Shown here piece by piece: positions 7,060-12,768 of a stretch of 12,768 nucleotides of DNA. The stretch is from an uncultured Eubacterium sp. (GTDB lineage: Bacteria; Bacillota; Clostridia; Lachnospirales; Lachnospiraceae), in assembly GCA_910584645.1 (NCBI GenBank), contig CAJUAU010000039.1, positions 1 through 12,768 on the forward strand, in the 5' to 3' direction. Both the position numbers and the translations under genes were made by a program. Below the pieces are notes generated by a model that was not told where the DNA came from, searched no databases, and was given only the letters and a program-made list of their open reading frames with translations. The first letter of the stretch is position 1; each line of letters opens with the position of its first letter.

Positions 7060-8283
7060 TCACATTATTCCTGACCAGATAATAGACGCAGTTCCTTTCA
7101 CTGCTTCATGCCGCCAGTCATCCTCTTCTGGAAAACCAGTCTGGAACACAGCCACAAAATCCTCTTCCTTATCTACCAGAAACACAGATGCGCCGCTGCC
7201 TTCATGGTATATTACATCTTCGGATACCAGCTGTTCAAGATCTGTTTTATGGGTTGCAATCGGCATCCCCGCACCATAAGCAACCGGATGCCCTGAATGT
7301 CCCCAGCAATGATCCAAAACGTGGTCTCCTACAAGATTTGTCCAAAGCCATGACAATGCAGTTTTTCCTATCACACGATTTCCCCGGTACCATCCGCCGC
7401 GAAGCATCATCTCACCCAGTTTCACCATTTCACGTCCTGTGGACATGATCCCTCCTGCTGTGTCGGGCACCCCCTTCCACCAGTAATAGGAAGGACGAGC
7501 CATCGCCGCCATCCCCATTTTCTCATATTCTATTACCATCTTCAGATCTGTCTGATTAACAATATTATAACGTTTCAGCCATTTCTCATTTGTATTCACA
7601 CGCCAGTGGCTTTCTGTCATTTCACAGGGAAGAAAGATGGTCTCCCGTATAAACTCCTCCACCCTCATTCCGCTAGCCCGCTCTATGATCTCTCCCAGAA
7701 CCGGATAGCCGACCGCTGAATAGATCCATTTCTCCCCAGGTTTTGCATGAAGCCCCGCCTGGATCACCGCAGGAATCCATGTCTCACCCACCCGTTCTTC
7801 ATCGATCCCCTTCCACCATTTTCTCTCATCATCAGGAAGAGCACCGGGCAGCGCGCACAGCCCGGACGTATGAGTCAGCAAATGCTGCACTGTAATCTCG
7901 CGGAATGCCCCCGTCCCAAACTCATCGATCCATTGCCACACTGGCTGTCCCAGGTAGAGGATCCCATCCTCTGCCAGTTTCAGTACCGCCATCGCAGTAA
8001 AGACTTTCGTTATGGATTGTATTTCAAAAAAAGTATCCGGCATAAATTTTGTTCTCCCCTGCCACTCACACGCCAGATCCCCAAGGGCCGCATCGGCAAA
8101 TACTTTGCCGCGCCTCCACAGGCAGTAGCTGGCTGACCGGATCATTTTTTCATCGATCAGCTTCTGTAAATGGCGGTTCAGTACATCCAGCCGGCTGGGA
8201 TCATAGTCCACCTCTTCCGGAGCCGCCTCACATTTTTCCTGTATCACTTTAGGCCGCAGATTTTGTTGTTCCTTCCAGTTCAT
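7060..8283 (-). CDS. Serine hydrolase, beta-lactamase/class C (S12) family
   Basis: The 407-residue protein is a penicillin-binding-protein-like serine hydrolase of the S12/EstB/AmpC fold. The nucleophile motif SITK is at residues 90-93 (S90 and K93). YSAVGY (188-193) takes the place of the YxN motif, with the tyrosine preserved. HEGSGAS (360-366) supplies the HxG in place of the KTG motif. LLTHTSGL (135-142) and GGIMST (277-282) are further family hallmarks. There is no signal peptide or membrane segment, so it is predicted to be cytosolic, which points to an esterase or amide hydrolase acting on a small substrate, not a cell-wall enzyme. It starts 29 bases after the lipoprotein stop, the ATG is preceded by AAAGGA-type sequences, and it is the last gene of its operon. 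The natural substrate is unknown. The call to family is firm; antibiotic hydrolysis is not implied. Confidence 0.9.
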   Translation of the reverse strand: MNWKEQQNLRPKVIQEKCEAAPEEVDYDPSRLDVLNRHLQKLIDEKMIRSASYCLWRRGKVFADAALGDLACEWQGRTKFMPDTFFEIQSITKVFTAMAVLKLAEDGILYLGQPVWQWIDEFGTGAFREITVQHLLTHTSGLCALPGALPDDERKWWKGIDEERVGETWIPAVIQAGLHAKPGEKWIYSAVGYPVLGEIIERASGMRVEEFIRETIFLPCEMTESHWRVNTNEKWLKRYNIVNQTDLKMVIEYEKMGMAAMARPSYYWWKGVPDTAGGIMSTGREMVKLGEMMLRGGWYRGNRVIGKTALSWLWTNLVGDHVLDHCWGHSGHPVAYGAGMPIATHKTDLEQLVSEDVIYHEGSGASVFLVDKEEDFVAVFQTGFPEEDDWRHEAVKGTASIIWSGIM

Positions 8284-8312
8284 TATCCTTTGGTTTCCTT
8301 TCTAAAAATATC

Positions 8313-9674
8313 TCAGCACCCCCAGTAACCTTCCAATTCCTCCGGTATAAAACTCATTCCACCATCCATCTGCCACTCTGGATACGCCTCTTCATAACTG
8401 GTATCATAATAGGGCAGATAATACTCCTTATTTTTCTCTGTTATGATCTTTCCTGTTTTTTTCACTGGATCATAGCAGGCAACGTCCTCCGCATCCCCAA
8501 GCAGCATGATAACTTTGCCATCTGCCATGCACACCCCGCCCGACGCATTATATACAACCTTATTACACCCATCTACTTTTTCACGGATCGTACTATCCTT
8601 ACTGTTCTTCTCCTTGAAATCCATCCAGTCCTGTTCGACATAAAGTTCTGCCCCCTTGTTCAGATCCGCACAAAGCGTAACATATTTCATCTTATATGTA
8701 TCATTGTGGCTCCAGTCAACCTGCATCTCCACATAAAATTTATCTTTATAACTAAAGATCTGGCAGAGCTCTGAAAACCTGTATTTTCCTCCCTGATCCT
8801 TCACATAGGCTTCACAGGCGGCATCAAGCTGATCCCCTGATAAAAACATTTTATCTTCTCTCTCAACCACGTCATATAGCCGGACATCTGCTCCACCGTC
8901 ATTTCTGTCGTTCACGGCATAAAAATATAATCTGCCGTTGACTGCTGTCGGGTCTTCTCCAACCTCCCTGTTCTTATAGAACTGTGTCCATTTATCCTCC
9001 GTCAGATCCCAGTGGGAGTATCCACCATACATGTTGCTGACGATCAGAACTCCTTCACCTATAGATGAAATACTGGCAATATTTCCTTCCAGCTGGTGAC
9101 GGCTTTTTTCCCCTGTCTTCCGGTCATATTTTACAGCATCATCCTCATAAGTAATGTATACAATACAGGAATCATCTACATAACATCCACTATCTGCAAT
9201 AATCCCATCTTTTTCTTCAAAAATCTGTTCCTCTTCCTCTGGTTTTGGCACATCAGTTCCCTTATCATTTTTCCCTATCGGCATTCTCCAGACCGTGTTA
9301 TCGGTTTTACCATAATAAATCCCTTCTTCCGTCACACAGAGCAGTGAGGAAAGTTTATCCACCTGTATTTTTTCCTTTGGGGAGACATCCTCTTTCATAT
9401 ACATAACAAATCCATCTCTTCTATCCTCCAGTTCATCTCCCCCATATGGCAGGTAAAAATTCGTATCCGTCGCAAAACGATGGCTGCTCTGTATCTTCTT
9501 CCTGACATTCACTGCAGTTCCTGAGACAGCCTGGCCTGATACTGCCTGTCCTGACACTGCGCCCTCAGATACTGCTTTCCTCCCATCTGTTTTTCCCGCG
9601 TGTTCCCCGCCACAGCCAGATAAGGATATGCCAGCCAGTATGGCACACAATATGATCATATTTTTTCTTTTCAC
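8313..9674 (-). CDS. Lipoprotein with AVSGQ repeats, unknown function
   Basis: From the GTG at 9674 this is a 453-residue lipoprotein: basic KRK, hydrophobic stretch 6-18, lipobox LSGC (18-21) with lipidated C21. A linker with AVSEG, AVSGQ, AVSGQ, AVSGT (34-53) follows, a repeat style often seen behind the lipobox in Lachnospiraceae surface lipoproteins. The rest is a repeated beta-strand pattern with short tyrosine-, glycine- and aspartate-rich strands (for example GIYYGKTDNTVWRMP and GRLYFYAVNDRNDGGADVRLYD), suggestive of a beta-propeller of the DUF5050 type. That fold call is inference. The frame also has a TTG at 9698 that would add eight residues, but AAAAGGGG lies 8 bases before the GTG and the shorter form gives a clean signal peptide. 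It begins 20 bases after the phosphoesterase stop; its ribosome binding site lies inside the direct repeat at 9676-9700. Confidence 0.8.
   Translation of the reverse strand: MKRKNMIILCAILAGISLSGCGGEHAGKTDGRKAVSEGAVSGQAVSGQAVSGTAVNVRKKIQSSHRFATDTNFYLPYGGDELEDRRDGFVMYMKEDVSPKEKIQVDKLSSLLCVTEEGIYYGKTDNTVWRMPIGKNDKGTDVPKPEEEEQIFEEKDGIIADSGCYVDDSCIVYITYEDDAVKYDRKTGEKSRHQLEGNIASISSIGEGVLIVSNMYGGYSHWDLTEDKWTQFYKNREVGEDPTAVNGRLYFYAVNDRNDGGADVRLYDVVEREDKMFLSGDQLDAACEAYVKDQGGKYRFSELCQIFSYKDKFYVEMQVDWSHNDTYKMKYVTLCADLNKGAELYVEQDWMDFKEKNSKDSTIREKVDGCNKVVYNASGGVCMADGKVIMLLGDAEDVACYDPVKKTGKIITEKNKEYYLPYYDTSYEEAYPEWQMDGGMSFIPEELEGYWGC
9511..9575. repeat. 15-bp tandem repeat encoding AVSGQ
   Basis: ACTGC or ACAGC recurs at 9511, 9526, 9541, 9556 and 9571, an exact 15-base period, each followed by a degenerate copy of the rest of the unit. 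It encodes the five-residue linker repeat of the lipoprotein. The copies differ at wobble positions, so the array is older than a very recent slippage event. Confidence 0.8.
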
Positions 9675-9675
9675 A

Positions 9676-9700
9676 CTATCAGCCCCTTTTCGATTCAACG
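9676..9700. repeat. Direct repeat, copy 2 (flanks lipoprotein/hydrolase block)
   Basis: Second copy of the repeat at 7024-7048, differing by one extra T. In this copy, on the minus strand, it contains the phosphoesterase stop codon (TGA, 9695-9697) and the AAAAGGGG ribosome binding site of the lipoprotein gene. Confidence 0.85.
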
Positions 9701-10387
9701 CCTAATCATCCCACGTTCTTTTATCAACATGTCCTCTTCATCTTTGTCATAAGGAATCTGACGCTGAATAACTGCAAGTTTTTTTTCGTCATACTCAATA
9801 ACCGTGTAATTACTCAAACTGTCATTTCTTCGCTGACCTACGGATGCACAGTTTATCAGTAATTTTCCGTCCATTGGTATCACGTGCGGCTCATGGAAAT
9901 GTCCATAAACAACAATGTTTTCCTCCAAACTTCCATATGTCTTCTCCAAAACCTCTAAATCTCTGTCTGACCCGCAGGTATATGATTCCATATCATTTAA
10001 TGCTGCATGAAATCCTATCAATGTATATGCACTATTCAATGTAATCCTGATCTCCGTCGGCAGACTTGTTACAAGCTGGTAATACTCAGATTTCAGATTT
10101 TTTTTAAGCCAATCATGAGTGAAATAAATCTCAGGATAGTAATTTCCATTATCCTCTCCACGGTCAATCAGATTAAGTATTTCTTCATGTCCGCCCCGTA
10201 TGAGAACTACATTATTCTCAAGGCATAAATCTATTATATCATTGCAGCCAGCTCCCCATCCAAAATAATCCCCTAAGCCAATAATATATTCTACGTTTTC
10301 CAGTCTTTTTACTTCTTTTATAACTTCTTTAAGCCCGGTTATATTGCCGTGGACATCTGAAAAAAGCACTATTCTTTTTGTATTCAT
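9695..10387 (-). CDS. Calcineurin-like metallophosphoesterase (YfcE/MJ0936-type)
   Basis: This 230-residue cytosolic protein carries the metal-binding signature of class III-type phosphoesterases: FSDVHGN (9-15; D11 and H13), GLGDYFGWG (37-45; D40), GFHAAL (125-130; H127) and VYGHFHEP (160-167; H163 and H165). The motif that normally reads GN-H-(D/E) is instead R-G-G-H-E-E (64-69), so the usual bridging-metal asparagine is replaced by G66 while H67 stays. Two base changes are needed to go from an Asn codon to GGA, so a single sequencing slip is unlikely. Family members hydrolyse phosphodiesters, cyclic nucleotides or phosphoproteins; the substrate here is not readable. The ATG overlaps the stop of the ParB-like gene by 4 bases (ATGA, 10384-10387) with AGGAG just upstream. 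The gene is AT-rich (sampled lines about 28-38% GC), unlike its partner. Confidence 0.85.
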   Translation of the reverse strand: MNTKRIVLFSDVHGNITGLKEVIKEVKRLENVEYIIGLGDYFGWGAGCNDIIDLCLENNVVLIRGGHEEILNLIDRGEDNGNYYPEIYFTHDWLKKNLKSEYYQLVTSLPTEIRITLNSAYTLIGFHAALNDMESYTCGSDRDLEVLEKTYGSLEENIVVYGHFHEPHVIPMDGKLLINCASVGQRRNDSLSNYTVIEYDEKKLAVIQRQIPYDKDEEDMLIKERGMIRR

Positions 10388-10902
10388 CCTTTTTCTCCTG
10401 ACTCCTGTTCTTTTTCAGGCTTTGTAGATATCATGCCAAAGCCGCCGGATTTTATATGAGTCCCTGCCCATTCCTCCATGGTCTGGGATTCCTCCCCCAT
10501 TGTCGCCCAAAGTATGGCCCAGCACGTTTCATGCCCCAGTCGCTCATAGGCCACTACCCGGTGGTTGCCGTCGTTCACCACAAGTCTGCCACCGGTCACG
10601 TTCACGATGACCGGCGGCAACTCCCTTCCAGAGCTAAGGAATTCCTCCATGGCCCTGACCCTGTTCTCAAAATCCATGGGATGAGCCGGGAACTCTATAT
10701 CCGGCTCCGGTCCGCTGCACCGCTCCAGCCAGCCGACCGGCAGGAGATACGGCCCCAGATACACCCTGGGCTCCTGCCTCAGCCCTTGGGCAAAAGGCTG
10801 ATTATGTCCGTCCTCCGAGCCAAGATACCTCAGCACCCACTCCTCCAATTTACCCTCCCGGGAGAACTCTGCCGCAGAGGAGAGCGTTGGTCCGTACCTC
10901 AA
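10384..10902 (-). CDS. ParB/sulfiredoxin-fold-like protein
   Basis: The 172-residue protein ends its core with ELPPVIVNVTGGRLVVNDGN (94-113), then HR, a conserved-looking helix VVAYERLG and a strand ETCWAILW (125-132). The order 'preferred-value strand, DGxHR, helix, strand' is the hallmark of the ParB N-terminal/sulfiredoxin superfamily, whose DG-HR loop (here D111, H114, R115) binds nucleotide or phosphate. There is no helix-turn-helix, so it is not a chromosome-partitioning ParB. The function is open: a nucleotide-dependent enzyme or nuclease-like protein is possible. The start is TTG (10900-10902) with AAGGAG 7 bases upstream; no better ATG precedes it. It is first in its operon, and its stop overlaps the phosphoesterase start. 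GC in sampled lines is about 57-63%, far above its neighbours, which suggests a different origin. Confidence 0.65.
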   Translation of the reverse strand: MRYGPTLSSAAEFSREGKLEEWVLRYLGSEDGHNQPFAQGLRQEPRVYLGPYLLPVGWLERCSGPEPDIEFPAHPMDFENRVRAMEEFLSSGRELPPVIVNVTGGRLVVNDGNHRVVAYERLGHETCWAILWATMGEESQTMEEWAGTHIKSGGFGMISTKPEKEQESGEKG

Positions 10903-11249
10903 AATATCACTCCTTCCTTTCCCAGTTATTTACTATATCCGGGAGCGTTTGTATTGTATATTTCCGACAGTTCTTTCGACTTTCTTCTTCGGATTTATGA
11001 TAGTGTTCATACGTGCCGTCGAGCTAGCTCAATGGTCTCATCATATCCACCGGCACTTCTGTCAGCGACACCATCTCACCCACATCGAAACCTACGATCA
11101 GGTGCAGCCAGATAAACGTACTCCCACAATATTGTATTGTGTCAAGGTTTCCCGCTTAATCTTATGGATCAAGCAAAGACAATGGGCTGGCGGAGAGTCT
11201 GAACCGTCTTATGAATCTCTGCTTATCTCACACCCCATCTTTTTGCTGC
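10903..11249. other. Intergenic region without a recognisable gene
   Basis: About 347 bases separate the ParB-like gene from the small protein gene. Translating the likely frames on both strands gave no product that I recognise and no ribosome binding site followed by a convincing start. It holds the weak promoter listed separately at 10932-10960, and a 7-base-arm palindrome CACAATA-TTG-TATTGTG at 11125-11141 next to a minus-strand TTGACA. The middle part has a higher GC content than typical spacers here, so a decayed gene or mobile-element remnant is possible but not shown. Confidence 0.5.
10932..10960 (-). promoter_or_regulatory. Possible promoter of the ParB-like operon
   Basis: On the minus strand TATACA (10955-10960, four of six for -35) and TATAGT (10932-10937, five of six for -10) are spaced by 17 bases, about 30 bases ahead of the TTG start. 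This is only a moderate match. Confidence 0.3.
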
Positions 11250-11549
11250 TCAATATTCTTTTACCAGATCTTCTTCCTGTACGCCATATTTTTCCAAAAA
11301 GTAAGCCCTATCCGCCTCACTCCGGATCAGCATCACCTCGCGGAATCTGCCAGTCTCTCTGTCTTTGAAACCTGCCACCTGCTCACCCGTACAGATACTG
11401 GCCTGGATCACCGCCTGTTCTTTTACTTTATCATAATTTTCGCACACGATTTCTGTGCATTTTAAGTTGCGAAGCAACTTGCTAATAAACTTGCCAGAGT
11501 TTATTTTATCATATTGTCCTACTTCTATCTTTTTCTTAATTCCAAACAT
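11250..11549 (-). CDS. Small protein of unknown function
   Basis: A 99-residue, charged, soluble protein beginning MFGIKKKIEVGQYDKINSGK and ending in an acidic stretch EEDLVKEY. I do not recognise it. There is no signal peptide or membrane segment. The central part contains two cysteines, C70 and one in NLKCTEIVCENYDK. The frame stays open to 11666, but a strong promoter lies at 11581-11609, downstream of that longer start. The ATG at 11549 has GGAGG 11 bases upstream, so the short form is preferred. It is divergent from the tyrosine recombinase gene, with 174 bases between starts. A functional link to the recombinase is possible from the arrangement but has no other support. Confidence 0.6.
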   Translation of the reverse strand: MFGIKKKIEVGQYDKINSGKFISKLLRNLKCTEIVCENYDKVKEQAVIQASICTGEQVAGFKDRETGRFREVMLIRSEADRAYFLEKYGVQEEDLVKEY

Positions 11550-11580
11550 ATTCTTTACATCCTCCAAATTCTGTACTTCT

Positions 11581-11609
11581 ATTATATCAGACAGTCTATG
11601 TGGTAACAA
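11581..11609 (-). promoter_or_regulatory. Strong sigma-A-type promoter for the small protein gene
   Basis: Minus-strand -35 TTGTTA (11604-11609, four of six) and a perfect -10 TATAAT (11581-11586) are separated by 17 bases, giving a leader of about 25 bases that holds the GGAGG site. Confidence 0.7.
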
Positions 11610-11723
11610 GAAATTTATTTGCAGGGAAATCTTCTCAAGAGAATTTTTCCAAAATACTCTGTTCATTTTTATAACAATCTGTGTAAAATATCGTTAGCGA
11701 GAAAACACAAAGGAGATTTCACC

Positions 11724-12650
11724 ATGAAAAACGTAAAAACACACATATCTGAGTACCTGAGCTATTGCCAGTCCCAAAAAAGACTGGACAAAAAGACCTT
11801 GAAGGCATACCGGACCGACCTGGGACAGATGGAATGCCAGCTCCCCACTGACGACATTCTGTCAGTAACCCCCACGATATTAGAACTTTATATCGCAGAC
11901 CTCCACAAAAAATATGCTCCCCGGACCGTAAGGCGAAAAATCGCGTCAATCAAGGCATTTTTCCGCTTTTTAGAACAAAAGGAACGAATTGACCGCAGCC
12001 CATTCCACAAAATGGAAATCAAGTTCCGGGAACCTGTTATACTGCCCAAAACAATCTCCCTCCGCACGATCGAAACATTTCTCTCCACTATATACCATCA
12101 ATACAAAAATGCCCAAACAGAGTATCAACGGAAAAATGCCCTCCGGGACGCCGCTGTGATCGAAACGCTTTTCGCCACTGGCATCCGGATCTCTGAGCTC
12201 TGCTCTTTAAGACCAAAGGACGTGGATCTGCAGGACAATTGTATCCTGATCTACGGAAAAGGCTCTAAAGAACGAAAGTTACAGATCGGAAATGAAGACG
12301 TTACCTGTATCTTGCAAAAATACAAAAATTCTTTCCTAACGGAAATGCAGGCCTGCAATCACTTTTTTGCCAATCAGAACCAGACGCCCCTCTCCGACCA
12401 GTCTGTCCGCAGAATGATCAACCGCTATACGTCCCTCGCCTCGATCGAATTACACATCACCCCCCACATGTTCCGCCACACCTTCGCCACCAGCCTGTTA
12501 GAAGCAGACGTGGACATCCGCTACATCCAGAAAATGCTGGGCCACAGTTCGATCCATGTCACGGAGATCTATACCCACGTCGCCATGGCAAAACAACGGG
12601 ATATCCTAAGGACAAAACATCCCAGGAAGGATTTAAGGATAGAGGGGTAA
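11724..12650 (+). CDS. Tyrosine site-specific recombinase, XerC/XerD-like
   Basis: The 308-residue product cuts and rejoins DNA through a covalent tyrosine intermediate. Residues about 5-90 form the SAM-like core-binding domain (LDKKTLKAYRTDL, YAPRTVRRKIASIKAFFRFL). The catalytic domain has every active-site residue: R155 in ATGIRISEL, K179 in YGKGSKERK, H248 and R251 in HMFRHTFA, H274 in MLGHSS, and nucleophile Y283 in TEIYTHV. The length is close to that of XerC and XerD (about 300). The frame is open from 11619, but the ATG at 11724 has AAAGGAG 8 bases before it and begins the normal domain. It lacks the N-terminal arm-binding domain of phage and conjugative-element integrases, so it resembles Xer-type or inversion recombinases. 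It is probably not the housekeeping XerC or XerD, but the sequence alone does not settle this. Two terminators follow. Confidence 0.9.
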   Translation: MKNVKTHISEYLSYCQSQKRLDKKTLKAYRTDLGQMECQLPTDDILSVTPTILELYIADLHKKYAPRTVRRKIASIKAFFRFLEQKERIDRSPFHKMEIKFREPVILPKTISLRTIETFLSTIYHQYKNAQTEYQRKNALRDAAVIETLFATGIRISELCSLRPKDVDLQDNCILIYGKGSKERKLQIGNEDVTCILQKYKNSFLTEMQACNHFFANQNQTPLSDQSVRRMINRYTSLASIELHITPHMFRHTFATSLLEADVDIRYIQKMLGHSSIHVTEIYTHVAMAKQRDILRTKHPRKDLRIEG

Positions 12651-12679
12651 GGAAAGGGGAATTGGATAGAGAAATAGGA

Positions 12680-12711
12680 AGAGCTTCTGCTGGTGCAGGG
12701 GTTCTTTTTTT
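12680..12711 (+). terminator. Rho-independent terminator of the recombinase gene
   Basis: AGAGCTTCTGC (12680-12690) pairs with GCAGGGGTTCT (12695-12705) over 11 pairs including three G-T wobbles, with loop TGGT and a following run of seven T (12705-12711). Confidence 0.85.
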
Positions 12712-12721
12712 GTGGGGGAGT

Positions 12722-12754
12722 GACGGATAACTTTTTATTATCTGTCGGTTTTTT
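12722..12754 (+). terminator. Second, tandem terminator
   Basis: GACGGATAA (12722-12730) pairs with TTATCTGTC (12738-12746) with one G-T wobble, a 7-base loop, and then GG followed by six T (12749-12754). It lies 11 bases beyond the first terminator and would act as a backup. Confidence 0.75.
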
Positions 12755-12768
12755 GTATGTTTAAGAAG

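Noticed and set aside
11016..11060. tRNA-like string AGCTAGCTCAATGGT resembling a D-arm
   Set aside because: No matching acceptor stem, anticodon arm or T-arm (GTTCGA) follows at the right distances.
10456..11115. Long plus-strand open frame (219 residues) opposite the ParB-like gene
   Set aside because: It has no ribosome binding site and no family resemblance, and it overlaps a minus-strand gene with a good start signal and a DGNHR motif; the high GC content keeps the opposite frame open.
11125..11141. Perfect palindrome CACAATA-TTG-TATTGTG as an operator or recombination core
   Set aside because: Seven-base arms with a short spacer are expected about once per spacer length in a window this size, and no gene start or repeated copy is linked to it.
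10903..11249. Transposase remnant in the gap
   Set aside because: Translation of the gap gave some histidine-rich stretches but nothing that I could match to a transposase family, and no terminal inverted repeats were seen.
11464..11480. Hairpin AAGTTGC-GAA-GCAACTT
   Set aside because: It lies inside the small protein gene in an ordinary coding context, has no T-run, and is at chance expectation.
11632..11643. TTCTC-AA-GAGAA inverted repeat ahead of the recombinase as an attachment or cleavage core
   Set aside because: Five-base arms are too short to mean anything, and no second copy flanks the gene.
11550..11666. Longer N-terminus for the small protein
   Set aside because: The added region contains the gene's own strong promoter, so the transcript would start downstream of that ATG.

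Overview
The window reads as chromosomal DNA from a low-to-mid GC gut Clostridium relative, probably Lachnospiraceae. This is inferred from strong AGGAGG-type ribosome binding sites, GTG and TTG starts, Firmicutes-style rho-independent terminators, an AVSGQ-repeat lipoprotein of the kind common in that family, and overall codon style. No rRNA, tRNA, CRISPR array or intact insertion sequence was seen. Most genes lie on the minus strand; only the first and last genes are on the plus strand.

Left part (1-2290): a plus-strand ClbS/DfsB-type protein (60-593) converges on a minus-strand pair made of a class III Fic adenylyltransferase (2193-1588) and a signal-peptide-bearing protein of unknown function (1543-653). 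A hairpin terminator lies between the convergent ends, and a good promoter precedes fic.

Centre (2295-7031): a three-gene minus-strand operon. The first gene fuses a Cro/C1-type helix-turn-helix to a SAM-dependent methyltransferase. The next two are ABC exporter half-transporters that overlap by 4 bp and probably form a heterodimer. The likely logic is a self-regulated methylation and export unit; its substrate cannot be read from the sequence.

Right-centre (7060-10902): a four-gene minus-strand operon in transcription order: a ParB/sulfiredoxin-fold-like protein (TTG start), a calcineurin-type phosphoesterase (4-bp overlap), a lipoprotein (GTG start) and a cytosolic beta-lactamase-family serine hydrolase, ending in a terminator. 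A near-perfect 24-25 bp direct repeat flanks exactly the last two genes, which suggests that they were inserted as a block. The first two genes differ sharply in GC content although they overlap.

Right end (11250-12768): a small unknown protein and an XerC/D-like tyrosine recombinase are transcribed divergently from a shared region, and two consecutive hairpin terminators follow the recombinase. The 347 bp between the recombinase neighbour and the ParB-like gene hold no gene I can recognise.

The observations most worth following are the direct repeat flanking the lipoprotein/hydrolase block, the regulator-methyltransferase fusion with its exporter pair, and the Fic enzyme carrying its own inhibitory helix next to an unknown secreted protein.
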